Positions 32,543 to 42,286 are shown, numbered from the stretch's first letter. The stretch is 64,000 nt of DNA from Streptomyces carminius (GCF_002794255.1 NZ_PGGW01000040.1:124001-188000); one strand, 5' to 3'. Program-made: numbers and translations. Notes: generated from the sequence alone by a model not told the origin.

Positions 32543-33820
32543 ATGCGGTGGACGAGGGCCGCGGGCAGGGGGCTCCTGGCGGTCGCCGTCGTCCTGGCGG
32601 GTCATGCGGGGGCGGGTTCCCCGGCGGCGCGTCCGGCCGCGCACGACGGCGGGCGCGGACCGGTCACCCTGGTCACGGCCGGGGATCTGACCGAGTACCT
32701 CGATCCGGTGCTCGACGACTGGAACCGCGCGCGCCCCGGCGAGCGGGCCACCCTGGTGGAGCTGCCGGACTCGGCGGACGAGACCCGGGCCCAGATGGTC
32801 ACCGCCCTGCGCTCCGGCAGCGACCGCTTCGACGTGCTCAACATCGACGTGGCCTGGACGTCGGAGTTCGCCGCGGCGGGCTGGATCGCGCCCGTCGACC
32901 CGGACCGCTTCCCGCTGGGGACGTTCCTGCCGCCGGTGGTGGACACCGCCACCTTCGGCGGGCGGCTGTACGCGGTGCCGTACGTCACCAACGCCGGGCT
33001 GCTGTACTACCGCTCGGACGTGCTGGCGGCGGCGGGCGAGGAGCCCCCGCGCACCTGGGCGGAGCTGGCCCGGCTGGCGCGGGAGGTCGCCCCGCGGCAC
33101 GGACTGGACGGCTACGCCGGGCAGTTCCTGCCGTACGAGGGACTGACGGCCAACGCCACCGAGGCGGTGCGCTCGGCCGGCGGTTCCTTCCTCGGCGACG
33201 AGGGCGCGACGGTGACCGTGGACAGCGACGCGGCCCGCGCGGGGCTGCGCTTCCTCACCGAGGGGGTGCGGGAGGGCTGGATACCCGAGGAGTCGCTGGG
33301 CTGGAAGGAGGAGGAGTCGCGGCGGGCGTTCCAGGAGGGGCGGCTGCTGTTCCTGCGCAACTGGCCGTATGTGCACTCCATGGCGAACGGCCCGGACTCG
33401 AAGGTCGCCGGGCGGTTCGGGGCGGTGCCGCTGCCGGGGCCGGACGGTCCGGGCGTCAGTGTGCTGGGCGGCTCCAACCTGGCGGTCAGCGCCCACTCCC
33501 GGCATCCGGAGACGGCGGCCGACCTGATCGCGTACCTCACCGGTGAGCGGGTGCAGCGCCGGGTGCTCACCGAGGGGGCGCTGCCGCCGGTGCGGGCGGA
33601 GCTGTACTCGGATCCGGAGCTGGTACGCGCCTTCCCCTACCTGCCGACGCTGCGGGAGAGTGTGCTGGCGGCCGAGCCGCGGCCCAAGAGCCCGCGCTAC
33701 GACCAGGTGAGCCTGGTGGTGCAGGCCGTGGTGCACGACGCGATGGCGGGGCGCCAGACGCCGAAGGCGGCGGTGGCGCGGCTTGCGCGGGAGCTGCGGG
33801 CGGTCGCCCGCGGCGGCTGA
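32543..33820 (+). CDS. Sugar ABC transporter substrate-binding protein (orphan)
   Basis: 425 aa from ATG behind GGGGAGGG. Cleavable signal (MRWTRAAGRGLLAVAVVLAG...) but, unusually for Streptomyces solute-binding proteins, without a lipobox Cys. Family-1 sugar-binding fold: VTLVTAGDLTEYLDPVLDDWN, DVLNIDVAWTSEFAAAGWIAPVD, RLYAVPYVTNAGLLYYR, EGRLLFLRNWPYVHSM. No permease follows; the next transporter operon begins 368 bp later with its own binding protein. Ligand probably a disaccharide or oligosaccharide (ThuE/MalE-like), by family only. Confidence 0.87.
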   Translation: MRWTRAAGRGLLAVAVVLAGHAGAGSPAARPAAHDGGRGPVTLVTAGDLTEYLDPVLDDWNRARPGERATLVELPDSADETRAQMVTALRSGSDRFDVLNIDVAWTSEFAAAGWIAPVDPDRFPLGTFLPPVVDTATFGGRLYAVPYVTNAGLLYYRSDVLAAAGEEPPRTWAELARLAREVAPRHGLDGYAGQFLPYEGLTANATEAVRSAGGSFLGDEGATVTVDSDAARAGLRFLTEGVREGWIPEESLGWKEEESRRAFQEGRLLFLRNWPYVHSMANGPDSKVAGRFGAVPLPGPDGPGVSVLGGSNLAVSAHSRHPETAADLIAYLTGERVQRRVLTEGALPPVRAELYSDPELVRAFPYLPTLRESVLAAEPRPKSPRYDQVSLVVQAVVHDAMAGRQTPKAAVARLARELRAVARGG

Positions 33821-33875
33821 CTCCGGCGTCAGGACCGGTGCCGGGCCGGAGAGTTGAGTGCATCTCTCCGACAGA

Positions 33876-33892
33876 TACCTACACGTTAGGTA
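33876..33892. promoter_or_regulatory. Inverted repeat, candidate operator
   Basis: TACCTA (33876-33881), spacer CACGT, TAGGTA (33887-33892): a perfect 6-5-6 palindrome in the 368-bp gap between two solute-binding-protein genes, 72 bp ahead of a TTGACA box. It does not match a regulator site I know. Confidence 0.45.
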
Positions 33893-33963
33893 CCGGAAGA
33901 GTCCTCCGCCGCCCTTACGCGCGGACATCTACGGCCATAGCAGGGCAGCTTTCCGACCACTCG

Positions 33964-33994
33964 TTGACACCTCACTGTTTCCGCTACTTAACAT
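33964..33994 (+). promoter_or_regulatory. Promoter candidate for the sugar importer operon
   Basis: A perfect -35 box TTGACA (33964-33969) is followed by TACTTA (33985-33990, 15-nt spacer) or TAACAT (33989-33994, 19-nt spacer) in a locally A/T-rich stretch. About 195 bp of untranslated leader would precede the ATG at 34189. Confidence 0.5.
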
Positions 33995-34188
33995 GAATGC
34001 ATAACGGCGGCTGGCACAGTCGTGGCTGCCCTTCACCCGGCGCAGGAAACGGAAGCAACGCGGGCGCGCACCGCCACGGCCGGGAAGGGGCCCCGCCCGG
34101 CCTCCCGCCGAGCCGGCACCACGAGCACCGCACGCCACGCACCGCACCGTCCGGCCGCCGCGCGGCCCCGGCCTCGAAGAGGAGAGCC

Positions 34189-35589
34189 ATGACCACCGAA
34201 CGCACAGGACGTACAGGCCGTACGGAGAGCACCGGCAGCGGCGGACGTACCGGACGCGCGAGGGGTGCCGCCGGACGGCGCGGCACGGTGGCCGGAGCCG
34301 CCTCGCTCGTCCTCGCCCTCACCGCGACGGCCTGCGGCGGGGACAGCGCCGCCGACTCCTCGGGACAGGACCTCAAGGGCCAGACGGTCACGGTCGCCGG
34401 CGTGTGGACCGGCGTCGAGCAGGAGAACTTCAAGAAGGTCATGGCCGCCTTCACCGAGAAGACCGGCGCCGAGACGAAGTTCGTCTCCACCGGCGACAAC
34501 GTCTCCACCGTCATCGGCAGCAAGATCGAGGGCGGCAACGCGCCCGACGTGGTGATGGTCCCGCAGGTCGGCGTGCTCCGGCAGTTCGCCGAGAAGGGCT
34601 GGCTCAAGCCGCTGTCCAGGGACACCGACCAGCTCGCCGACAACCACTTCGCCCCGGTGTGGAAGGACTACGGCACCGTCGACGGGATCTTCTACGGCCT
34701 GTACTTCAAGGCGTCCCACAAGTCGACCGTCTGGTACAGCCCGGAGGCGTTCGAGCAGGCCGGCGTCAACCCGCCCGAGACCTACGACCAGTTGCTGACG
34801 GCGGGCCGCACCCTCTCCGACTCCGGCCTGGCGGCCTTCTCCGTCGCCGGCGAGTCCGGCTGGCCGCTCACCGACTGGTTCGAGAACATCTACCTCTCCC
34901 AGGCCGGCCCCGCGATGTACGACAAGCTCGCCCACCACGAGATCCCCTGGACCGACCCGTCCGTCGTCAAGGCCCTCACCACCCTGGGCGAACTCTTCGG
35001 CGACGACGAGCTGGTGGAGGGCGGCGGCACCGGGGCGCTGCGCACCGACTTCCCCGAGTCCGTCGAACGGGTCTTCGGCGACGACCCGAAGGCCGGCATG
35101 GTCTACGAGGGCGACTTCGTCGCGGGCCTGATCTCGGGCCAGTTCGGCAAGCGGGTCGGCGAGGACGCGAAGTTCTTCCCCTTCCCGGCCGTGGACGGCG
35201 GCGAGCCGCCGGTGGTCGGCGGCGGGGACGCCGCGGTGGTGCTCAAGAAGGGCGGGAACACCAAGGCGGGCATGGCGTTCGTGGAGTTCCTGGCCACCCC
35301 CGAGGCGGCCGAGGTGTGGGCCGCCTCGGGCGGCTTCCTCTCCCCCAACGAGTCCCTGGACCTGAACGCCTACCAGGACGAGACCACCCGGCAGACCGCC
35401 GAGTCCCTGGTGGCGGCCGGCGACGACGTGCGGTTCGACATGTCCGACCAGGCCCCGGCGGCCTTCGGCGGCACCCAGGGCGCCGGCGAGTGGAAGCTCC
35501 TCCAGGACTTCCTGCGCGACCCCTCCGACCCGGCCGGCACCGCGGAGAAGCTGGAGGCCGCCGCGGCCAAGGCCTGGCAGCAGGGCTGA
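34189..35589 (+). CDS. Sugar ABC transporter substrate-binding lipoprotein (AglE-like)
   Basis: 466 aa. ATG behind AGAGGAGAG. A long Arg/Thr/Gly-rich n-region leads to a lipobox LTATAC with Cys49, so it is a membrane-anchored lipoprotein. Mature part: TVTVAGVWTGVEQENFKKVMAAF, GGNAPDVVMVPQVGVLRQFAEKGWLKPL, FYGLYFKASHKSTVWYSPEAF, GMVYEGDFVAGLISG. Two permeases follow, the first 12 bp later. Alpha-glucoside-type substrate is suggested by AglF-like features of the permease; the ATPase is absent here, as usual in Streptomyces where MsiK serves many importers. Confidence 0.88.
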   Translation: MTTERTGRTGRTESTGSGGRTGRARGAAGRRGTVAGAASLVLALTATACGGDSAADSSGQDLKGQTVTVAGVWTGVEQENFKKVMAAFTEKTGAETKFVSTGDNVSTVIGSKIEGGNAPDVVMVPQVGVLRQFAEKGWLKPLSRDTDQLADNHFAPVWKDYGTVDGIFYGLYFKASHKSTVWYSPEAFEQAGVNPPETYDQLLTAGRTLSDSGLAAFSVAGESGWPLTDWFENIYLSQAGPAMYDKLAHHEIPWTDPSVVKALTTLGELFGDDELVEGGGTGALRTDFPESVERVFGDDPKAGMVYEGDFVAGLISGQFGKRVGEDAKFFPFPAVDGGEPPVVGGGDAAVVLKKGGNTKAGMAFVEFLATPEAAEVWAASGGFLSPNESLDLNAYQDETTRQTAESLVAAGDDVRFDMSDQAPAAFGGTQGAGEWKLLQDFLRDPSDPAGTAEKLEAAAAKAWQQG

Positions 35590-35601
35590 GGGGGAACAGC
35601 C

Positions 35602-37014
35602 GTGACCTCCTCTCCCCCCGCGGCGGTCCCCGTACCGCCCGCCCCGGCGGCTGACGGCCGGGAAGGCGCCCCGGCCGGGGCGCCCGCCCCCGACGACCGC
35701 GCCGCGGCGCTCCGGCGAAGCGCCCGGCGGCGCCGGCAACTGAGCGCCGCGCTGTTCCTGCTGCCCGCCCTGCTGCTGCTCGGCGCGCTGGTCGCGTACC
35801 CGATCCTGTTCTCCGTCGGCCGCAGTCTCTTCGACGCCTCCGGCGACCGGTTCGTGGGCGCCGGGAACTACGTCGAGATGTTCCGCGATCCGGCCACCCT
35901 CAAGGCCGTCCGCAACACCGCCGTCTGGGTCGTGGCCGCCCCGGCGCTGCTGACCGGGCTCGGGCTGGTCCTGGCCGTGCTCACCGAGAAGGTGCGCTGG
36001 GCCACCGCGTTCAAGATCCTGATGTTCATGCCGATGGCGATCTCCTTCCTCGCCGCGGGCATCATCTTCCGCATCACCTACGAGCAGGACCCCGAGCGCG
36101 GCATCCTCAACGCCGTCGTCACCGGCGTCCACGGCGCCTTCGCCGACGAGCCCTCCTACCCCGGCGCCCGCGTCCGGGAGGAGAGCGGGGTCACCAGGGC
36201 CGCGGACGGCTCGTACTCCACGGCCGCGGACCTGTCGCCCGGCGACCGCACCGTCTCCCTGGGCGTGGTCGGCGTACCGCCGAAGGAGGTGCCCGCCGGT
36301 GCGGAACCCGCCGCGGGCGCCCCGAAGGCCGGGGAGGGGGCGCTGGCCGGCACCGTCTATCTGGACTTCACCCCCGGCGGGGGCGGCGAGGCGGGCCGGA
36401 TCGACTCCGGGGAGCGCGGGCTGCCCGGCATGACGGTCCAGGCGGTGCGCGACGGCGAGGTGGTGGGGGAGGCCACCACCGCGGCCGACGGCTCGTTCCG
36501 CTTCACCGGGCTGTCGGGGAGCGGCGCGTACTCCCTGAAGCTGCCCGCGGCCAACTTCGCCGAGCCCTACGGCGGCGTCTCCTGGCTGGGCCCGGCCCTG
36601 GTCACCCCGGCGATCATCGGCGCCTACCTGTGGATCTGGACGGGCTTCTCGATGGTCCTCATCGGCGCCGGGCTGGCCGCGATGCCCCGGGACGTGCTGG
36701 AGGCCGCCCGGATGGACGGCGCGAACGAGTGGCAGATCTTCCGCCGGATCACCGTGCCGCTGCTCGCGCCCGTGCTGACCGTGGTCTTCGTGACCCTGGT
36801 GATCAACGTGCTGAAGGTCTTCGACCTCGTCTACATCATCGCCCCCGGTCCGGTGCTCGAGGACGCCAACGTGCTGGCCATGCAGATGTGGCTGGTCTCC
36901 TTCGGCGGCGGCAACAACCAGGGCCTGGGCAGCGCCATCGGCGTCCTGCTGCTGCTCCTGGTGGTCCCGGCCATGATCTTCAACATCCGACGCTTCCGCA
37001 GGAGCCAGCGATGA
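35602..37014 (+). CDS. Sugar ABC permease (AglF-like) with large inserted extracytoplasmic domain
   Basis: 470 aa from GTG; the family is usually about 300. Pro/Ala-rich cytoplasmic start, TM1 at about 48-72, TM2-3 to about 158, then residues about 180-325 form an insertion in the outer loop containing a carboxypeptidase-regulatory/SdrB-like beta-sandwich: GTVYLDFTPGGGGEAG, RGLPGMTVQAVRDGEVVGEATTAADGSFRFTGL. The permease resumes with the EAA loop EAARMDGANEWQIFRRITVP (about 367-386). ATGA overlap with the second permease. Confidence 0.88.
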   Translation: MTSSPPAAVPVPPAPAADGREGAPAGAPAPDDRAAALRRSARRRRQLSAALFLLPALLLLGALVAYPILFSVGRSLFDASGDRFVGAGNYVEMFRDPATLKAVRNTAVWVVAAPALLTGLGLVLAVLTEKVRWATAFKILMFMPMAISFLAAGIIFRITYEQDPERGILNAVVTGVHGAFADEPSYPGARVREESGVTRAADGSYSTAADLSPGDRTVSLGVVGVPPKEVPAGAEPAAGAPKAGEGALAGTVYLDFTPGGGGEAGRIDSGERGLPGMTVQAVRDGEVVGEATTAADGSFRFTGLSGSGAYSLKLPAANFAEPYGGVSWLGPALVTPAIIGAYLWIWTGFSMVLIGAGLAAMPRDVLEAARMDGANEWQIFRRITVPLLAPVLTVVFVTLVINVLKVFDLVYIIAPGPVLEDANVLAMQMWLVSFGGGNNQGLGSAIGVLLLLLVVPAMIFNIRRFRRSQR

Positions 37015-38009
37015 CCGCCCACGGCACCGTCCAGGAGAGGCCGGACAACCCGGAGCCGGAGAACCCCGGGAAGGCACCGGCCGCACAGTCCCCGGCCCTC
37101 GCGGCGGCGGCCGCGGGGGCCGGGTCCCCACCCCCCGCCGGGCTCCCCGCCCCCGCCCGGCGGGGGGCCGCCGGGCGGCTCACGGCCCTGCTGGGCAGGA
37201 CCGCGGTCCAGGTGTTCCTCGTCGTGATCGCGCTGGTCTGGATCACCCCCGCGCTGGGCCTGTTCCTGTCCTCGCTGCGCTCGGAGGAGGACAACGCCGC
37301 CGGCGGCTGGTGGGAGGCGCTGGCCGAGCCGGGCGGGCTGTCGGTCGACAACTACACGGCGCTGCTGGAGAACTCCGGCATCACCGAGGCCTTCTGGAAC
37401 ACCGTGCTGATCTCGGTGCCCACCACCGTCTCGGTGGTGGTGATCGCGGCCCTGGCGGGCTACGCGTTCGCCTGGCTGGAGTTCCCCGGCCGCGACTGGA
37501 TCTTCCTGGTGGTGGTCGGCCTGCTGGTGGTGCCGGTCCAGGTCGGGCTGCTGCCGGTGGCGAAGATGTTCGGCGCGCTGGGGCTGTTCGGCACGATCCC
37601 CGGGGTGGTGCTGTTCCACATCGCCTACGGTCTGCCGTTCGCGGTCTTCCTGCTGCGCAACTACTTCGCGGAGATCCCCCGCGAGATGCTGGAGGCCGCG
37701 CGGATGGACGGCGGCGGGGAGTGGCGGATCTTCACGCGGCTCATCCTGCCGGTGGGGCGGCCCGCGATCGCGAGCCTGGCGATCTTCCAGTTCCTGTGGG
37801 TGTGGAACGACATGCTGGTCGCGCTGATCTTCGCGGACAGCGACTCGCAGCCGCTGACCGTCGCGCTCCAGTCGGAGATGCGGCAGTTCGGCAGCAACAT
37901 CGAGATCCTGGCGCCCGGCGCCTTCCTCTCCCTGGCCGTGCCGCTGGTGGTGTTCTTCGCCTTCCAGAAGCACTTCGTGCAGGGCGTGATGGCCGGCTCG
38001 GTGAAGTGA
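37011..38009 (+). CDS. Sugar ABC permease (AglG-like)
   Basis: 332 aa; ATG overlaps the previous stop. A Pro/Ala/Glu-rich cytoplasmic extension of about 55 residues, TM1 (VQVFLVVIALVWITPALGLFL), outer loop, and five more helices. EAA loop EAARMDGGGEWRIFTRLILPVGRP (about 223-246), which docks the ATPase. Last gene of the importer operon. No ATPase gene is adjacent. Confidence 0.9.
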   Translation: MTAHGTVQERPDNPEPENPGKAPAAQSPALAAAAAGAGSPPPAGLPAPARRGAAGRLTALLGRTAVQVFLVVIALVWITPALGLFLSSLRSEEDNAAGGWWEALAEPGGLSVDNYTALLENSGITEAFWNTVLISVPTTVSVVVIAALAGYAFAWLEFPGRDWIFLVVVGLLVVPVQVGLLPVAKMFGALGLFGTIPGVVLFHIAYGLPFAVFLLRNYFAEIPREMLEAARMDGGGEWRIFTRLILPVGRPAIASLAIFQFLWVWNDMLVALIFADSDSQPLTVALQSEMRQFGSNIEILAPGAFLSLAVPLVVFFAFQKHFVQGVMAGSVK

Positions 38010-38112
38010 CCGCCCCGGCGGCTCCCCCGGTCCTTCCGCGGAGCCGCCCGACGAACGCCCGGCTGCCCGTCGCCTCCCCCGTGCGGGCAGCCGGGTCACA
38101 CCTCCGGCAGGG

Positions 38113-38574
38113 TCACACCTCCAGCAGCACCGTGAACGGGCCGTCGTTCGTGAGCGAGACCGCCATCCTCGCCCCGAACCGGCCCGTCTCCACCCGGGCG
38201 CCCAGCGCCCGCAGCCGGGCGCACACCTCGTCCACCAGCGGCTCGGCGACCGGGCCGGGAGCGGCGGCCTGCCAGGTGGGGCGGCGCCCCTTGCGGGCGT
38301 CACCGTAGAGAGTGAACTGGCTCACCACCAGCAGCGGCGCCCCGGTGTCCGAGCAGGAGCGCTCCCCCTCCAGCACGCGCAGGCCCCACAGTTTGCGCGC
38401 GAGCCTGTCCGCCTTCTCCGGAGTGTCGTCATGGGTCACCCCGACCAGTACGCACAGCCCCTCGCCCTTGATCTCACCGACGGTCTCCTCACCGGCCCCG
38501 TCCGCCGCGCCGCCCTCGTCCCCGCTCCCGACGACGACCCTGGCCCCGTCCACCCTCTGCACCACAGCACGCAT
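38113..38574 (-). CDS. dtd: D-aminoacyl-tRNA deacylase
   Basis: 153 aa from the ATG at complement 38572-38574 ([15 protein letters not shown]), matching the family start. Catalytic motif [12 protein letters not shown], and the cross-subunit GP motif [11 protein letters not shown]. Frees D-amino acids (and glycine mischarged on tRNA-Ala) from tRNA. A lineage insert [16 protein letters not shown] segment (residues about 19-31) follows the first strand. Monocistronic, convergent with the importer operon. Confidence 0.92.
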   Translation of the reverse strand: MRAVVQRVDGARVVVGSGDEGGAADGAGEETVGEIKGEGLCVLVGVTHDDTPEKADRLARKLWGLRVLEGERSCSDTGAPLLVVSQFTLYGDARKGRRPTWQAAAPGPVAEPLVDEVCARLRALGARVETGRFGARMAVSLTNDGPFTVLLEV

Positions 38575-38837
38575 GCGGACCATCATGCCGCGCCCCCGGG
38601 CCGGCCGCGGCATGCGCCCGGTCGCGCCCCCGGCGCACCCCTGCGGGCGCCCGCCGGACGGCCGCCCGGCACCCGCCGGAGGGGTGCCCCGCGCTGCACG
38701 GAGGGTGCCCGTGATGGCACGATGCGTACCGCACGGCGCGTACCGCACGGTGCGCGCGGTGGCCGGCGCGGCGTATCCGCGGCGGGCCGCGGTGCTCCGC
38801 CGCGGTCCACGGCGAAGGGGACGAGGGGCACAAGACC

Positions 38838-39536
38838 ATGAGCACTGCCGGAACCGGGCAGACGCCCGGAACCGTACCGGCGACCCGCACGGCCGCCGAC
38901 ACCCACGGCACACCCGCACCGAGCACCCCGCCGGACATCCCACCGGGCAGCCCGCCGGACCCGCCGTCGGACGCCTCACCGGGGGACGCCCCGCCGGGCA
39001 CCCCGCCGGACGCGTACGGGGCGCTCCCGGCGGTGCTGCGCGACACCGAGCCCCCGAGGCTCACCGGCCTGCGCCTGCCCCAGTTGCGCGAACTGCGCCG
39101 CCAGGCGCAGCAGGAGGAGGCGGACACCGGCTACGTACGGCGGCTGGTCCAGGGCCGGCTCGACCTGCTGCGCGCCGAACTGGCCCGCCGCGGCGGCACG
39201 GCGGCGCCGGTCGTCGACCGGCTGGCGGAGATCCTCGCCGACGGCCCCTCGCCGGCGGGCGGCCCGGCACGGTCCGCCCGCCATGTGACCCTGCGCACCC
39301 CGCGCAGCGAGGAGTACCGGCGGCTGGCCGAGAACGTGCTCGCCGAGGTGGAGCTCTCCGATCCGGCCGCCCGCACCGAGGACGAACTGCACACCGCCAT
39401 GGTGCGGCTGGGCCAGTACGAGCGGCAGCTCTCCCGCCGCCGCCAGGTGCTCCAGGACACGGCGAACGGGTGCAGCGCGGAGATCGCCCGCAGGTACCGT
39501 GAGGGCGAAGCACACGTGGACGACCTGCTGCCCTGA
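38838..39536 (+). CDS. rsiG: RsiG, c-di-GMP-responsive anti-sigma factor of WhiG
   Basis: 232 aa. A Pro/Thr-rich N-terminus (1-60), then helices carrying the RsiG repeat E(x3)S(x2)R(x3)Q(x3)D. First copy: Glu94, Gly98, Arg101, Gln105, Asp109 in [16 protein letters not shown], so the Ser position is Gly. Second copy: Glu195, Ser199, Arg202, Gln206, Asn210 in [16 protein letters not shown], so the last Asp is Asn. In S. venezuelae RsiG bound to c-di-GMP sequesters sigma-WhiG and blocks sporulation. C-terminus [20 protein letters not shown] is typical. Confidence 0.85.
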   Translation: MSTAGTGQTPGTVPATRTAADTHGTPAPSTPPDIPPGSPPDPPSDASPGDAPPGTPPDAYGALPAVLRDTEPPRLTGLRLPQLRELRRQAQQEEADTGYVRRLVQGRLDLLRAELARRGGTAAPVVDRLAEILADGPSPAGGPARSARHVTLRTPRSEEYRRLAENVLAEVELSDPAARTEDELHTAMVRLGQYERQLSRRRQVLQDTANGCSAEIARRYREGEAHVDDLLP

Positions 39537-39582
39537 CCCCGGGCGGCGGCCGTCCCTCCCGCACCCAGGGAAGGCCCCGCCC

Positions 39583-40575
39583 ATGAGCACCACCGTGTCC
39601 GCCTCCGACGCGTCCTCGACCCCTGCGGCCCTTCCGGCCCCCCCGGTCCTCGCCGAGGCCGTCCGCTCCGGCTTCACCGAGAGCCGGCACCGCGGCTCGC
39701 TGGTGGCGCTCGGTCCGGACGGCGCGGTCGAGTGGTCGCTGGGCGAGGTGACGGCGCCGGTCTTCCCCCGCTCCTGCGTCAAGCCGCTGCAGGCGGCGGC
39801 CGTGCTGCGGGCGGGTGCGGAGCTGTCCGGCGAGCGGCTGGCGCTGGCCGCGGCCAGCCACTCCGGCGAGCCCTTCCACCTGGACCTGGTGCGCAGGCTG
39901 CTCGCCGAGCACGGGCTGGCCGAGGACGAGCTGACCTGCCCGCCCGACCTGCCGCTGGACCGGGTGGAGGCCGAGCGGTGGCTGGCGGCCGGCGGGCGCC
40001 CGTCCCGCGCCGCCATGAACTGCTCGGGCAAGCACACCGCGTTCCTCGCCGCCTGCGACGCGAACGGCTGGCCGCGCGCCGGCTGCCTCGACCCCGGGCA
40101 CCCCCTGCAACTGCTGGTCCGCGAAACGGTCGAGGCCGCGGCGGGCGAGCCGGTGGCGCACACCGGGACGGACGGCTGCGGCGCCCCGCTGTTCGCCTTC
40201 TCCCTCACCGGCCTGGCCCGTGCCTTCCGCGCCCTGGTGCTGGCCGCCCCCGGCAGCCCCGGGCGCCGGGTCGCGGACGCGATGCGCGCCCACCCCGAGT
40301 ACGTGGCGGGCACCCGGCGCGCCGACACCCTGCTGATGCGCGGGATACCGGGCGCGCTGGCGAAGATGGGCGCCGAGGCGGTGCAGGCGGTGGCGCTGCC
40401 GGACGGCCGCGCCCTGGCGTTCAAGATCGAGGACGGCGCCACCCGGGCGCTGGGCCCGGTCACGGCCCGCGCCCTGGAGCGGATGGGCACGGCCGCACCG
40501 GTGCCGGCCGGGCTCGCCGACGCGCCCCTGACCGGGGGCGGGGAGCGGGTCGGGGAAATCCGCGCGACGTTCTGA
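39583..40575 (+). CDS. L-asparaginase II family protein
   Basis: 330 aa. PF06089-type asparaginase: [33 protein letters not shown] with the conserved Ser-x-x-Lys, [26 protein letters not shown] and [16 protein letters not shown]. Expected to hydrolyse asparagine to aspartate and ammonia in the cytoplasm, in the structural class of beta-lactamase-like Ser-Lys enzymes rather than classic ansA. 46 bp behind rsiG. Confidence 0.9.
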   Translation: MSTTVSASDASSTPAALPAPPVLAEAVRSGFTESRHRGSLVALGPDGAVEWSLGEVTAPVFPRSCVKPLQAAAVLRAGAELSGERLALAAASHSGEPFHLDLVRRLLAEHGLAEDELTCPPDLPLDRVEAERWLAAGGRPSRAAMNCSGKHTAFLAACDANGWPRAGCLDPGHPLQLLVRETVEAAAGEPVAHTGTDGCGAPLFAFSLTGLARAFRALVLAAPGSPGRRVADAMRAHPEYVAGTRRADTLLMRGIPGALAKMGAEAVQAVALPDGRALAFKIEDGATRALGPVTARALERMGTAAPVPAGLADAPLTGGGERVGEIRATF

Positions 40576-40600
40576 CCCCGGCACCCCTAACGTCGCTCCC

Positions 40601-41896
40601 ATGCCCGCCGTACCCGCCGTACCCGCCGTACCAGCCGCCGCCGCGAACGCGCCCGACATCCGCGCCCTGACCGAGGACGACTACCCGGCGTGGGTCCGCG
40701 CCCTGGGAACCGGCTTCCTGCGCTCCGGGGAGGTCGGCGAGGAGGAGCTGGCGATCCGGCGCGGCGGGATCGAACCGGACCGCACCCTGGGCGCGTTCGA
40801 CGGTGACCGCTGCGTCGCCACCTTCCGCACCTTCGCGCAGAAGCTCACCGTCCCCGGCGGCGCCGCGGTGGACTCCCTCGCCGTCACCAACGTCACCGTC
40901 GCCGCCACCCACCGCCGCCGCGGGCTGCTGACCCGGATGATGACGCGGGAGCTGGCCGCCGCGAAGGAGCGCGGGGACGTCTGCTCCACGCTCGACGCCG
41001 CCGAGTACCCGATCTACGGCCGCTACGGCTACGGCCCGGCGGCCTGGGCCACCGAGTGGGAGGTGGACGTCCACCGCACCGGCTTGGACCGGCACCGCCC
41101 GGTGCCGCCGCCGCCCGGCGCCCGGATCGACCTGGCCGGCGCCGCCGAGGTGTGCGCCGAGGGCGCCGCCCTGCACGAGCGGGTGCGCGTCCTGCCCGGC
41201 CGGCACGGGACGGTGGACCGCTCCGGGCGCTGGTGGCGGCTGGCCACCGGTGAGCTGGACTGGCCCGGCAGCGGCTGGACGCGCCCCTTCCACGCGCTGT
41301 ACCGCGACGCCGCCGGGCGGGTGCGGGGCCTGGCGACGTACACGGTGGAGAACCGCTGGGAGGCCGATCTGCCGCAGTCGGTCCTGACGGTCCGCGATCT
41401 GCTCGCCGACGGGCCCGAGGCCGAACGGGCCCTGTGGCACCACCTGCTGTCCGTCGACTGGGTGGCCACCGTCCGCACCGGCCGGCGTGCCCCCGACGAC
41501 CTGCTGCCGCTGCTGCTGCCGGACGTCCGGGCCGCCCGGACCGTCCACCACGCGGACTTCCTGTGGCTGCGCCCGCTGGACGTACCGGCGCTGCTCACCT
41601 CCCGCACGTACCCCGTCGAGGGGGCGCTGGTGCTGGAGCTGCGCGACCCGATGGGCCTGGCGGAGGGCCGCTTCCTGCTGGCGGCCGGCACCGAGGGGGC
41701 CGACTGCGCGCCCACCGGGCGGGCGGCCGATCTGGTGCTGGGGGTGGGCGAGCTGAGCGCGCTGTACCTGGGTGACGAGTCGGCCTCCCGGCTGCGGGCG
41801 CTGGGCCGGATCGACGAGGAGCGCCCCGGGGCGGTGGAACTGGCGGACGCCCTGCTGCGCACGGGCCGGCGGCCCTGGTGCCCGGACATGTTCTGA
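40601..41896 (+). CDS. Eis-like GNAT N-acetyltransferase
   Basis: 431 aa. Two tandem GNAT folds (first acetyl-CoA loop [17 protein letters not shown]) and a C-terminal sterol-carrier-like domain, the layout of mycobacterial Eis (multi-acetylation of aminoglycosides and peptides). The conserved C-terminal carboxylate is present in the end sequence RRPWCPDMF. Start ATG 40601 begins with a Pro-Ala-Val repeat; a later start is possible. 25 bp behind the asparaginase gene. Confidence 0.88.
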   Translation: MPAVPAVPAVPAAAANAPDIRALTEDDYPAWVRALGTGFLRSGEVGEEELAIRRGGIEPDRTLGAFDGDRCVATFRTFAQKLTVPGGAAVDSLAVTNVTVAATHRRRGLLTRMMTRELAAAKERGDVCSTLDAAEYPIYGRYGYGPAAWATEWEVDVHRTGLDRHRPVPPPPGARIDLAGAAEVCAEGAALHERVRVLPGRHGTVDRSGRWWRLATGELDWPGSGWTRPFHALYRDAAGRVRGLATYTVENRWEADLPQSVLTVRDLLADGPEAERALWHHLLSVDWVATVRTGRRAPDDLLPLLLPDVRAARTVHHADFLWLRPLDVPALLTSRTYPVEGALVLELRDPMGLAEGRFLLAAGTEGADCAPTGRAADLVLGVGELSALYLGDESASRLRALGRIDEERPGAVELADALLRTGRRPWCPDMF

Positions 41897-41999
41897 GCCG
41901 ACGGGCCGGGGGCGGCGGGACGCGACCGGGGGCGGGACGTGACCGGGGGCGGGGGCGCGTACTCCTTCTCCTTGCGCACCCCGCCCCCGGTCCCGGCCG

Positions 42000-42170
42000 T
42001 CACCCCGACATGACCAGCAGGGCCAGCACCGCCCCGCCTATGAGCGCGTAGTCGAAGTTCCTCTTGTGGTATCCGGCGCTCAGCATGACCAGCCCGAACA
42101 CCCCCAGCAGCCCGAAACGGGACTCCACCAGCTGCTCCAGGGCAGCGGCGGCGAGTGCGGAGACAGGCAT
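42000..42170 (-). CDS. Small two-helix membrane protein (56 aa)
   Basis: ATG with an AAGGAGGG site 7 nt upstream. Helices FGLLGVFGLVMLSAGY and YALIGGAVLALLVMSG separated by HKRNFD, after an amphipathic N-terminus. It is divergent from the GntR gene, with the operator-like palindrome between them. Unknown function; no family recognised. Confidence 0.72.
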   Translation of the reverse strand: MPVSALAAAALEQLVESRFGLLGVFGLVMLSAGYHKRNFDYALIGGAVLALLVMSG

Positions 42171-42286
42171 GGCAGTCCCTCCTTCGCAGGCTCACGGGGA
42201 CCGAGTCGTACACCACCGGCGTGCGACGGCGTACAAGTTGCCAAGCCTTTGCGACCAACTACAGTCCCCCGTATCCAACATGATAA

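Noticed and set aside
34033..37131. A 1000-codon minus-strand frame opposite the sugar importer operon
   Set aside because: Composition is Gly/Val/Asp-rich shadow sequence; the plus strand has clear family motifs, ribosome sites and overlaps.
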